Positions 17,820 through 27,338 of a DNA stretch of 36,968 nt are shown here, piece by piece (position 1 is the stretch's first letter; each line of letters begins with the position of its first letter). A program made the translations under genes and the position numbers. The DNA lies in the NCBI GenBank assembly GCA_028287805.1, contig JAQBOY010000410.1, forward strand, positions 1 to 36,968. The letters are read 5' to 3'. Origin of the DNA: Mucilaginibacter sp. Its GTDB lineage: Bacteria; Bacteroidota; Bacteroidia; Sphingobacteriales; Sphingobacteriaceae. The notes under the pieces are model-generated. The model did not search any database. It saw only the letters and a list, made by a program, of their open reading frames with translations, and was not told the DNA's origin.

Positions 17820-19100
17820 ATGAGAAGTATCTCATTGATTTTTAAACAATTCTCAAGGTCGGTTTTACTGGTTGCCGGTTTTGCTGTTTGGGGATTTTCT
17901 GCTCAGGCGCAGGGAGACGCTGCAAAAGGTGAAGCCTTGTTTAAGACCAAATGTACCACATGTCATAAAATTGATGTGCGGTTAACCGGTCCGGCTTTAG
18001 GTCCAACTATTGCATCAGAAACAGATGACAAATGGTTAACTCACTGGATACAGAACAACCAGGCATTAATTGCGGCTAAAGATCCAAAGGCGCTTGCAAT
18101 TTATAACCAGTATAACCAGCAGGCCATGACGGTATTTACCGAACTTTCTGACGCTGATGCCGGTAATATTATAGCTTATGTACGGGATGATTGGAAAAAA
18201 ATGCAGTCGGCAAAACCTGCTGCAGGTGCTCCCGGAGCCGCTACTGCAGCTGCAGTAGATAACGGGCCAAGTGATTTGGTTATATATGGTTTAATAGCCG
18301 TTATAGTTATCGCCTTTATTGTTATACTGGTACTTAATAAGGTTATTGCCACTTTAGAACGTCTGTTATTAAACAAAAGAGGTTTATTACCAGAAGAACC
18401 TGAAGTTACTGAAGAGCATGAGCCTGTTGATCGTTTAGCAATTTTAAAGAAGATAGCCAAAAATAAAAAACTGGTATTCTTTATATTATTATGCGGTACT
18501 ATAGCTTTAGGAAGCTGGACTTGGGTTTCTTTATGGAACACCAATGTTCATACTGGTTACCAACCGGTTCAGCCTATTAAATTCCCTCATGATTTGCATG
18601 CCGGTGTTATGAAAATTAATTGCCAGTATTGCCACTCAGGTGCTTACAAATCAAAAAATGCGTCTATACCATCATTAAACGTGTGTATGAACTGCCACAA
18701 AGTTGTTAAAACTGAGTCGCCTGAGATACATAAAATATATGATGCGTTGGGTTACGATTCGCAAACCCAGAAATATGACAGCACTAAAGCAAAACCTATT
18801 CAATGGGTACGTATTCATAACCTGCCTGATTTTGCTTACTTCAACCACTCACAGCACGTAAAAGTTGCCGGCTTAAAATGTCAGCAATGCCACGGCCCGG
18901 TTGAAACTATGAAAGAAGTGTATCAATATTCACCGTTGACCATGAAATGGTGTATACAATGCCACAAGCGTACTGACGTAAATATGAAAGGTAACGCTTA
19001 TTATGAAAAAATGGTTGCGGTACATGAGCTGATCAAAAGGAATGGCAGGGTTACAGAGGCCATGATGGGCGGTATTGAGTGCGGCAAGTGCCATTATTAA
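17820..19100 (+). CDS. actA: Alternative complex III subunit ActA: N-terminal mono-heme cytochrome c, two TM segments, pentaheme domain
   Basis: Six CxxCH motifs: CTTCH, CQYCH, CMNCH, CQQCH, CIQCH, CGKCH. Confidence 0.95.
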   Translation: MRSISLIFKQFSRSVLLVAGFAVWGFSAQAQGDAAKGEALFKTKCTTCHKIDVRLTGPALGPTIASETDDKWLTHWIQNNQALIAAKDPKALAIYNQYNQQAMTVFTELSDADAGNIIAYVRDDWKKMQSAKPAAGAPGAATAAAVDNGPSDLVIYGLIAVIVIAFIVILVLNKVIATLERLLLNKRGLLPEEPEVTEEHEPVDRLAILKKIAKNKKLVFFILLCGTIALGSWTWVSLWNTNVHTGYQPVQPIKFPHDLHAGVMKINCQYCHSGAYKSKNASIPSLNVCMNCHKVVKTESPEIHKIYDALGYDSQTQKYDSTKAKPIQWVRIHNLPDFAYFNHSQHVKVAGLKCQQCHGPVETMKEVYQYSPLTMKWCIQCHKRTDVNMKGNAYYEKMVAVHELIKRNGRVTEAMMGGIECGKCHY

Positions 19101-19144
19101 TTAAAACGAACTTAGCATTACAGTTTATATATTATATAGCTTAA

Positions 19145-22100
19145 ATGGATAGCAATAAAAAATACTGGAAAGGTTTAGAAGAACTAAACAAAACACCGGA
19201 ATTTGTTGAGAAAAACAAACACGAATTCGCTGAACCTATTCCTATCGAAGATGTTTTAAGCGGAAACGGTTTAATGGGGAAAACTCCCCGCCGCGACTTT
19301 TTAAAGGCAGTAGGCTTTGGCGTTGGCGCCGTTACGCTGGCTGCTTGTCAAAAAGTACCGGTACATAAATCTATACCTTATTTAATTAAGCCAGAAGAAG
19401 TAACACCGGGCGTAGCTAATTACTATTCCTCAACTTATGATGGACACGCTATTTTGGTTAAAACCCGTGAAGGCCGTCCTATTAAAATTGAAGGTAATCC
19501 TAATGATCTTTTATCTAAAGGCGGTTTAAGTGCCCAGGCACAAGCTTCAGTATTGGATTTATATGACGTTAACCGTCTGAAAAATCCAATGAAGGGTACC
19601 ACTGAATACGAGTGGAACGAAATTGACGCCTTTGTAATACGCGAACTTGCAGCTATTAAAACAAGCGGCAAACAAATACGTATTGTTTCATCAACAGTAC
19701 ACAGTCCTTCAACATTAGCTGTAATAGCTGATTTTATTGCACAGTACCCTACTACAAAACATATCAATTATGATGCGGTATCCTATACTGGTATCATACA
19801 AGCCAATCAAAATAGTTTCGGAAAAGCAATCTTGCCTCACTACCGTTTTGATAAGGCTGATGTTATCGTAAGTTTCGGTGCAGATTTTCTGGGTTCATGG
19901 ATATCTCCAACTGAATTTACTACCCAATACGTACAAAATCGTAATAACAAATCGCTGCAAAGCAAAAAAATGTCACGTCATATCCAGTTTGAAACCGGTA
20001 TGAGCCTGACAGGTACTAACGCTGATGTACGTATTCCTATCAAAGCATCTGAAGAAGGTGTTGCACTGGTGAATTTATACAATGCTATTGCAGGTACTAC
20101 TTTACCGGGTACAAAAAAATTAGCTAATAATTCAGCTAATAACGCTATCATCCTGGCTGCGAAAGAATTAGAGGCCGCTAAAGGTAAAGCGTTGGTAGTA
20201 GCAGGTTCAAATGATGTAGCTACACAAGTATTGGTTAATGCCATCAATTCATTATTAGGCAGCTATGGTACTACTATTGATATGGATAATTACTCCAATC
20301 AATATGCAGGAAACGATGCTGAATTTGTTGAATTTATAAATGAGATTAAACGCGGAGATGTTGACGCGGTATTTTTCCTGAACGCTAACCCGGCTTATGA
20401 TTACTTTAATAGTAAAGATATTACCGACGCGTTGGCTAAAGTACGGTTAAAAGTATCTTTCTCTGATCATAAGGATGAAACTACATCACTTTGTAATGTT
20501 ATAGCACCCAACCATTATTATCTGGAATCATGGGGCGATGATAATATTATAGAAGGATATTATACGGTTTTACAACCAACTATTAACCCGGTGTACAATA
20601 CCCGCCAGGCTGAACAAAGCTTGTTGGTATGGTCTGATGCTCCGGTTAAAGAATACTATACTTACGTTAGAAATAACTGGGATAAAAATCTTTTAGCTAA
20701 AGGCGGCTTATCCGGTCAAAAAGGATGGGAAACCTTATTGCAAACAGGTTTTATAAAAGTAGCTGATAAACCTGCAGGTATTTATTCATTCACACGTGAT
20801 TTGAATGCGGTTGCAGGTACTATATTGGCACAAAGCGATCAGCTGGTAGCATCCGGAGATAAAAAGATGGAACTGCAGCTTTACAAGAGCGTTGCCATGC
20901 AGGATGGTAAACGCGCCAATAATCCATGGTTACAGGAATTGCCTGATCCGGTATCAAAAGTAACCTGGGATAACTTTGCAGCATTATCACTAACAGATTT
21001 TAAAAAATTAAACCTTAATGAGGGTGATGTTATAACTATTGACGCCAATGGTTATTCTATAGCGCTACCGGTATTATTACAACCCGGCCAGGCAGAAGGT
21101 ACAATTTCTGTAGCCTTAGGTTATGGTCGTACAATGGCTGGCCCGGTAGGAGATGGCGTAGGGAAAAATGCTTTCCCTTTCCGCAAATTCCGTAATGGTA
21201 CATTACAATCTACCAATGTTGTAACTATCGGAGCAACTGAGGATAACATAATACTGGCTCAAACTCAAACACACCATTCATACGAAGGCCGTAATGTTAT
21301 TCGTGAAACGGTATTAAAGGATTATGTAAAAGATCCTTATCATGGTACCGGTCATACTACCGAGCATAAAGCTTACAAAAGCTTGTGGAATGAGTATCAG
21401 CGCCCAACCTATAACTGGGTAATGGCTATTGACTTAAATGCCTGTACCGGTTGCGGTGCCTGCGTAGTAGCCTGTAACGCTGAAAACAACGTTCCGGTTG
21501 TAGGGCGTGATGAAGTTCGTCGTCGCCGTGAAATGCACTGGATACGTATTGACCGTTACTACAGCTTTAATGAGGCTGGTACAACTGTAACCGAAGAGAA
21601 AGAAATTGGTAAACTGGATAACCTTAACAATGTGTCGGTTGTGCATCAGCCAATGCTATGTCAGCATTGTGATCACGCGCCTTGTGAAACAGTTTGCCCG
21701 GTATTAGCTACCGTTCACTCATCAGAAGGTTTAAACCACATGGCTTATAACCGCTGCGTAGGTACACGTTATTGCGCTAATAACTGCCCGTATAAAGTAC
21801 GCCGTTTTAACTGGTTTAACTACTGGAACGACTCACGTTTTGAAAACTATATTCAAAATGAGCATACGCTATTAGTATTAAATCCTGACGTAACTACACG
21901 TTTCCGTGGTGTAATGGAAAAATGCAGCATGTGTATACAACGTATCCAGGCTGGAAAGTTAAAAGCTAAAATAGAAAAACGCCCGCTTAAAGATGGTGAC
22001 GTTAAAGTTGCCTGTCAGCAAACTTGCCCTGCTAATGCTATTGTTTTTGGTAACGGAAATGATCCGGAATCAGAAGTTTCAAAAGCATTAAGAAGTGAAA

Positions 22101-22189
22101 GAACTTATTACGTGCTGGAAGAATTAGGTGTGCAGCCGGGTATTGGTTACCAGGTAAAGGTTAGAAACAGAACTGAATTAGAAGCTTAA
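19145..22189 (+). CDS. actB: Alternative complex III subunit ActB (TAT signal, molybdopterin-oxidoreductase-like, Fe-S domain)
   Basis: TPRRDFLKAVGFGVGAVTLAAC twin-Arg plus lipobox; clusters CTGCGACVVAC, CQHCDHAPCETVCP, CVGTRYCANNCPY, CSMC...CQQTCP. Confidence 0.97.
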   Translation: MDSNKKYWKGLEELNKTPEFVEKNKHEFAEPIPIEDVLSGNGLMGKTPRRDFLKAVGFGVGAVTLAACQKVPVHKSIPYLIKPEEVTPGVANYYSSTYDGHAILVKTREGRPIKIEGNPNDLLSKGGLSAQAQASVLDLYDVNRLKNPMKGTTEYEWNEIDAFVIRELAAIKTSGKQIRIVSSTVHSPSTLAVIADFIAQYPTTKHINYDAVSYTGIIQANQNSFGKAILPHYRFDKADVIVSFGADFLGSWISPTEFTTQYVQNRNNKSLQSKKMSRHIQFETGMSLTGTNADVRIPIKASEEGVALVNLYNAIAGTTLPGTKKLANNSANNAIILAAKELEAAKGKALVVAGSNDVATQVLVNAINSLLGSYGTTIDMDNYSNQYAGNDAEFVEFINEIKRGDVDAVFFLNANPAYDYFNSKDITDALAKVRLKVSFSDHKDETTSLCNVIAPNHYYLESWGDDNIIEGYYTVLQPTINPVYNTRQAEQSLLVWSDAPVKEYYTYVRNNWDKNLLAKGGLSGQKGWETLLQTGFIKVADKPAGIYSFTRDLNAVAGTILAQSDQLVASGDKKMELQLYKSVAMQDGKRANNPWLQELPDPVSKVTWDNFAALSLTDFKKLNLNEGDVITIDANGYSIALPVLLQPGQAEGTISVALGYGRTMAGPVGDGVGKNAFPFRKFRNGTLQSTNVVTIGATEDNIILAQTQTHHSYEGRNVIRETVLKDYVKDPYHGTGHTTEHKAYKSLWNEYQRPTYNWVMAIDLNACTGCGACVVACNAENNVPVVGRDEVRRRREMHWIRIDRYYSFNEAGTTVTEEKEIGKLDNLNNVSVVHQPMLCQHCDHAPCETVCPVLATVHSSEGLNHMAYNRCVGTRYCANNCPYKVRRFNWFNYWNDSRFENYIQNEHTLLVLNPDVTTRFRGVMEKCSMCIQRIQAGKLKAKIEKRPLKDGDVKVACQQTCPANAIVFGNGNDPESEVSKALRSERTYYVLEELGVQPGIGYQVKVRNRTELEA

Positions 22190-22211
22190 ATTTACAACAG
22201 CGATTTAAAAT

Positions 22212-23684
22212 ATGGCATCTCATAATGAATCAATAATAAGGGAACCGTTAGTAACGGGAAAAGACATCACGTATGCTAAGGTTACGGAAGATGTACTCTC
22301 TCCTGTTGAAAATAAACCCAACAAAGCCTGGTGGATAGGCTTTACCGTAGCTTCCTTAGGCGCATGCCTTTGGGTATTTGCTGTAAGTTATACATTTTGG
22401 TATGGTATAGGATCATGGGGATTAAATAAAACAGTAGGATGGGCCTGGGATATCACAGGTTTCGTATGGTGGGTAGGTATTGGTCACGCCGGAACACTTA
22501 TTTCGGCAGTGTTATTATTGTTCCGTCAAAAATGGCGTAACTCCATTAACCGCTCGGCCGAGGCGATGACTATTTTCGCTGTAATTTGCGCCGCTACTTA
22601 TGTAGTATCTCACATGGGGCGCCCATGGATGGCTCTTTATACCTTACCATTACCCAATCAATACGGATCATTATGGGTTAACTTTAACTCGCCATTAATC
22701 TGGGACGTATTTGCGATATCTACTTATTTTTCGGTATCGTTAGTATTCTGGTATATCGGTTTATTGCCTGATATTGCTACTATTCGTGACCGTGCTTCGG
22801 GCCTTCGCCGCAGAATTTATTCTATCTGTTCATTTGGTTGGACCGGTTCTGTAAAAACATGGCAGCGTTTTGAAACCGTATCACTTATTCTGGCTGGTGT
22901 GGCTACACCGCTTGTACTATCAGTACACACTATTGTATCTATGGACTTTGCCACTTCCCTTGAACCGGGATGGCATACTACTATATTCCCGCCTTACTTT
23001 GTTGCCGGGGCCATATTCTCTGGTTTTGCTATGGTGCAAACTTTGTTATTGGTAACCCGTAAAGTATTAGGTTTAGAGAATTATATTACCATGTTCCACA
23101 TTGAATCCATGAACAAGATCATCCTTGTAACCGGATCAGTAGTAGGCGTGGCTTATTTGACAGAATTTTTTATCGCTTACTATTCAGGCGGCGAATACGA
23201 GCAGTATACTTTCTTAAACAGGTTTATTGGTCCGTACTGGTGGGCAGGTTGTATGATGTATGGCTGTAACATCCTGATGACCCAATTAATGTGGTTTAAA
23301 AGGATACGTACAAGCATCCCTATTTCATGGGCATTATCAATCGTCGTAAACATCGGTATGTGGTTTGAACGTTTTGTGATTATCGTTACTTCACTTCACC
23401 GCGATTTTATTCCTTCAAGCTGGGCCATGTTTTATCCAACGTGGGTTGATGTGAGCGTGTTCATCGGTTCAATTGGGTTATTCTTTACTTTGTTCCTGTT
23501 GTTTTTACGTGTACTGCCTTCAATAGCAATGGCCGAAGTGAAATTATTATTGAAGAGCTCAAGTGAGCAGGCTAAGAAGAAATTAATTGATGAGGGACAT
23601 CTTGATAAATCGCAGGTTGAGTATTATAAAGAGTCATTAATTAATTATGACAGTGTGAAAATATCTGACTACGAAAAAGTATAA
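22212..23684 (+). CDS. actC: Alternative complex III subunit ActC (NrfD/PsrC-like quinol-binding membrane protein)
   Basis: Polytopic; VWWVGIGHAGTLISAVLLLFRQKWR and NMGMWFER-like motif (NIGMWFERFVII). Confidence 0.95.
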   Translation: MASHNESIIREPLVTGKDITYAKVTEDVLSPVENKPNKAWWIGFTVASLGACLWVFAVSYTFWYGIGSWGLNKTVGWAWDITGFVWWVGIGHAGTLISAVLLLFRQKWRNSINRSAEAMTIFAVICAATYVVSHMGRPWMALYTLPLPNQYGSLWVNFNSPLIWDVFAISTYFSVSLVFWYIGLLPDIATIRDRASGLRRRIYSICSFGWTGSVKTWQRFETVSLILAGVATPLVLSVHTIVSMDFATSLEPGWHTTIFPPYFVAGAIFSGFAMVQTLLLVTRKVLGLENYITMFHIESMNKIILVTGSVVGVAYLTEFFIAYYSGGEYEQYTFLNRFIGPYWWAGCMMYGCNILMTQLMWFKRIRTSIPISWALSIVVNIGMWFERFVIIVTSLHRDFIPSSWAMFYPTWVDVSVFIGSIGLFFTLFLLFLRVLPSIAMAEVKLLLKSSSEQAKKKLIDEGHLDKSQVEYYKESLINYDSVKISDYEKV

Positions 23685-23689
23685 CTAAA

Positions 23690-24226
23690 ATGAGCAGCAC
23701 CAAATATATTTTAGGCCTTTTTGACGATCCCGATGATATGATGCACGGGATTGACAAACTACAGAAAAATAGTATTCCTATTTATGATGTATATACGCCA
23801 ATGCCTATACACGGTATTGAAGCAAAATTGGGTATTAAAGATTCCCGCTTAGGTTATGCAGCTTTTATGTTTGGCTGTTTAGGCGGTACGGTAATATTTA
23901 GTATGGTTTATTACTTCCTGGTACATGACTGGCCTATAAACATTGGCGGTAAACCAAATTTTGCCATACCGGATTTTATCCCTCCAACCTTTGAGTGGAC
24001 AGTGTTGTTTGCTGCATTTGGTATGTCATTTACCTTTTTCTATGCAACGCACCTGTTTCCAGGACGTGCACCACGGGTAATGGATCTTAGAGCTACAAAC
24101 GATCGTTTTGTAATAGCTATTGATGCTAAAGGAAATGTACCTCATGAGGATATCACTAATTTGTTAAAAGAAGCAGGAGCAGTAGAAGTTAAGCATAACG
24201 ATAGAAAATATGTTAGCTATGAATAA
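23690..24226 (+). CDS. actD: Alternative complex III subunit ActD (DUF3341)
   Basis: ILGLFDDPDDMMHGIDKL...YDVYTPMPIHGIE, two TM segments. Confidence 0.94.
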   Translation: MSSTKYILGLFDDPDDMMHGIDKLQKNSIPIYDVYTPMPIHGIEAKLGIKDSRLGYAAFMFGCLGGTVIFSMVYYFLVHDWPINIGGKPNFAIPDFIPPTFEWTVLFAAFGMSFTFFYATHLFPGRAPRVMDLRATNDRFVIAIDAKGNVPHEDITNLLKEAGAVEVKHNDRKYVSYE

Positions 24227-24794
24227 ATTTAGAATATTGGGTTTAGCGGTAATTACTATTGCTGCATCGATAGTTGTTACGTCGTGCAAAGATAAAAGGA
24301 GCACCGGATGGGAGTACGCCCCCAATATGTATGAACATATCGCTTATGACCCGGATCAGAAAAATCCGAATTTTAAGGACGGAAAAACAGCACAGGTACC
24401 ACCAGCAGGTACTGTACCGGTGGGTTTTGTTAAGTTTGATTATCCAAATACAAAGGATGGTTACGAGCAGTCAGGTTTGGAAGCAAAAAATCCATTAGCG
24501 GCATCTGAGCAGAACCTTGCTGACGGACAAGTATTATTTGAACATTTTTGCTCTCCATGCCATGGCACAAGCGGCCAGGGTGATGGTTTAGTGGTTCAGC
24601 ATGGTTTCCCGCCACCACCGTCTTATTCAAAAGGACAATCATCACGCGGTGGCGCTATGAAAGATCTGACTGACGGTAAAATTTATCATACCATTACTTA
24701 TGGTGTAAATGCTATGGGATCATATGCTTCGCAATTAGCACCTGAAGAACGGTGGAAAGTAATTATGTATGTTCACCATTTACAAACTTTATAA
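24219..24794 (+). CDS. actE: Alternative complex III subunit ActE (mono-heme cytochrome c lipoprotein)
   Basis: Lipobox VVTSC, FEHFCSPCHGTSGQGDG heme motif. Second ATG (24219) preferred; overlaps the actD stop by 8 nt. Confidence 0.94.
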   Translation: MNKFRILGLAVITIAASIVVTSCKDKRSTGWEYAPNMYEHIAYDPDQKNPNFKDGKTAQVPPAGTVPVGFVKFDYPNTKDGYEQSGLEAKNPLAASEQNLADGQVLFEHFCSPCHGTSGQGDGLVVQHGFPPPPSYSKGQSSRGGAMKDLTDGKIYHTITYGVNAMGSYASQLAPEERWKVIMYVHHLQTL

Positions 24795-24806
24795 GAATTA
24801 GATTTA

Positions 24807-26075
24807 ATGAAGACTCATAATAGTTTTGACGAACGATTTGAATTTACAGGTAATATTAAAACCTGGAGCTTAATCGCTATAGTTATAGGTATATTAGTTA
24901 TCGCGTTGGGCTTTATTACAAATCAGGGTGAGCGCACTTTTGACAACTTGTTGTTAATGGGCTACTACTTTACATGTGTATGTATAGCAGGCGTGTTCTT
25001 TTGCGCCATTCAATATGTAGCACAAGCCGGATGGTCAGTTGCCATACTTAGGATACCGCATGCATTTATTAAAGTGTTGCCTTATGCAGCGGCTATATTA
25101 ATAGCAATTATTGTTGCCGGTTTATTTTTAACCCATACAGGTGTCTCAGAAGAAGGCAAAGAGGTAGTTGTTCCTTATTTATATAAAACCTGGGCTGCTA
25201 AAGGGCTTACTAATACAGGAAGCGAGAATTATGATGCTATTATAGCAGGTAAATCAGGCTATCTGAATATTCCTTTCTTTCTGGCCAGAATGATAATTTT
25301 CCTGGGTAGCTATTCTCTGCTGGGCTGGTTATTAGTAAAGTATTCTAATAACGAGGATTCACTGGGCGGTATGTTTAATTATGACAAGAGCTTTAAAGTT
25401 GCCTGTTTATTCCTGGTAATATTTGGTTTTACTATCCCGCTATTCGCTTTTGATGCTATTATGTCATTAGAAGCACACTGGTTTTCAACAATGTTTGGCT
25501 GGTACAACTTCGCTGCTTTGTGGGTTAGCGGGTTATCGGTAATTACATTGGTTACTATTTATTTAAGAGACAAAGGTTACCTGTCATGGATTACTGAAGA
25601 CCATTTACACAATATGGGCCAGTTAATCTTCGGTTTCTCCGTATTCTGGACCTACTTATGGTTTGCACAATTCCTGTTAACCTATTATGCGAATATTCCT
25701 GAAGAAACTGAATATTTTTATAAAAGATGGGAGCCACAATTTAAAATTTGGTTTTGGTTAAACATTGTTATCAACTTTGCTACACCGCTGCTGGTATTAA
25801 TGTCCCGCGATTCCAAACGTATGATTCCCATATTAAAAACAGCTTGTATTATTTTGATATTAGGCCACTGGCTGGATTATTTTATCATGATTATGCCGGG
25901 CACGGTTGGTCCGCAATCAAGCTGGGCTACTGAAATTGGATGGATTGAAGCAGGTGTATTTATTGGTTTTGCAGGGTTATTTACCTTTATGATATTCACT
26001 GCATTGAGTACATTCACCTCTCTTATACCTAAAAAACATCCTTTATTGGAAGAGAGCCTGCATCATCACATATAA
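24807..26075 (+). CDS. actF: Alternative complex III subunit ActF
   Basis: Polytopic ActC/NrfD-like; position after ActE and FDAIMSLEAHWFSTMFGWYNFA motif. Confidence 0.93.
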   Translation: MKTHNSFDERFEFTGNIKTWSLIAIVIGILVIALGFITNQGERTFDNLLLMGYYFTCVCIAGVFFCAIQYVAQAGWSVAILRIPHAFIKVLPYAAAILIAIIVAGLFLTHTGVSEEGKEVVVPYLYKTWAAKGLTNTGSENYDAIIAGKSGYLNIPFFLARMIIFLGSYSLLGWLLVKYSNNEDSLGGMFNYDKSFKVACLFLVIFGFTIPLFAFDAIMSLEAHWFSTMFGWYNFAALWVSGLSVITLVTIYLRDKGYLSWITEDHLHNMGQLIFGFSVFWTYLWFAQFLLTYYANIPEETEYFYKRWEPQFKIWFWLNIVINFATPLLVLMSRDSKRMIPILKTACIILILGHWLDYFIMIMPGTVGPQSSWATEIGWIEAGVFIGFAGLFTFMIFTALSTFTSLIPKKHPLLEESLHHHI

Positions 26076-26123
26076 TAATTGTTAAATTTGCAACATAATA
26101 CAGAATACCAAACAAACGATACA

Positions 26124-27329
26124 ATGGCATTCAAAAGACTAATAAATTCTAAAAAAATATTTTCGCTTTTCGCAGTGTTTTCCCTGTTGGGTACAAACCT
26201 GTTAATGGCACAAGATACCGCAACACCTACAGTTTCCTCGGTAACAGGTGGTGATGCAACAGCTACACCGGGCATGTGGATGAGCGTAGGGTACTATGTT
26301 TTACTTTTCCTGGTGTTATGCGTTGTTATAGCTATTGTAGGTAAAATTTTGAAAGTGTATGACCTTTCCCTGCAACTTCAAAATAAAAAACAAATAAACT
26401 GGAACAATATAATGGGTGCTATATGCATCCTGTTTATGATTGTTGGTTTTTATGGAGCTTATTGGTCAATAACCGAACAAGGTAGTATGACATTACCTGA
26501 AGCGGCTTCTAAACATGGCGTTAAAATTGACCAAATGTTTTTAACCACTTCAATACTTACCCTTTTTGTATTTGTTCTTACACAATTTTTATTGTTTTTC
26601 TTCGCGTTTAAATACCGCGGATCAGATAAAAGAAAAGCATACTTTTTACCACATAACAATACCATTGAAAAAGTATGGACAATTGTACCAGCTATTGTAT
26701 TGACTATACTGGTTGTGTTCGGGTTTTTTACCTGGCAGGAAATTACAAACAGTACAGATGGCAAGGGCGAATCATCTATTAATATAGATGTTACCGGCCA
26801 CCAATTTGCCTGGGAGTTGCGTTATCCTGGTAACGATGGTAAGTTGGGCAGAAAGAATTACACCTTAATTGGCGGAAACAATAAATTAGGTATTGATTAT
26901 AAAGACAGAAATTCTTTTGATGACTTAGCCGCAGATACCATGGTAATTCCGGTAAATAAATCAATCAGGCTAAATATAAATGCACAGGATGTTATTCATA
27001 GCGTTTATATGCCGCATTTTAGGGTACAGTTAAATGCTGTTCCGGGATTGCCTACGTTTTTTAGGTTTACACCTACTATCACTACGGCTGAAATGCGTAC
27101 GAGAACTGATAACGCTAAATTTGAATACCTGCTTTATTGCAACAAAATATGCGGAGCTTCTCACTATAATATGCAAAAGGTAGTGCGTGTAGTTACTGAT
27201 TCAGAATATAATGAGTGGATTGCCAGGCAGAAACCCTATTTAACCGATGGGTTAAAGAAGGAATTGAAGTTAGCTGAGGGAAATCAGAAAAAGAATATAT
27301 CACAAAATAGGTTAGCGTTAAACAATTAA
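26124..27329 (+). CDS. coxB: Cytochrome c oxidase subunit II
   Basis: Two TM segments, GHQFAWELRYPG, CuA site CNKICGASHYNM. ATG 26124 preferred to the TTG at 26079. No fused cytochrome c domain. Confidence 0.95.
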   Translation: MAFKRLINSKKIFSLFAVFSLLGTNLLMAQDTATPTVSSVTGGDATATPGMWMSVGYYVLLFLVLCVVIAIVGKILKVYDLSLQLQNKKQINWNNIMGAICILFMIVGFYGAYWSITEQGSMTLPEAASKHGVKIDQMFLTTSILTLFVFVLTQFLLFFFAFKYRGSDKRKAYFLPHNNTIEKVWTIVPAIVLTILVVFGFFTWQEITNSTDGKGESSINIDVTGHQFAWELRYPGNDGKLGRKNYTLIGGNNKLGIDYKDRNSFDDLAADTMVIPVNKSIRLNINAQDVIHSVYMPHFRVQLNAVPGLPTFFRFTPTITTAEMRTRTDNAKFEYLLYCNKICGASHYNMQKVVRVVTDSEYNEWIARQKPYLTDGLKKELKLAEGNQKKNISQNRLALNN

Positions 27330-27338
27330 TTAGCGATT

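Noticed and set aside
18176-18544. 122 aa minus-strand ORF within actA
   Set aside because: Antisense shadow of a conserved gene; no independent support.
19435-21646. Several minus-strand ORFs inside actB
   Set aside because: Shadow ORFs on the reverse strand of a long conserved gene.
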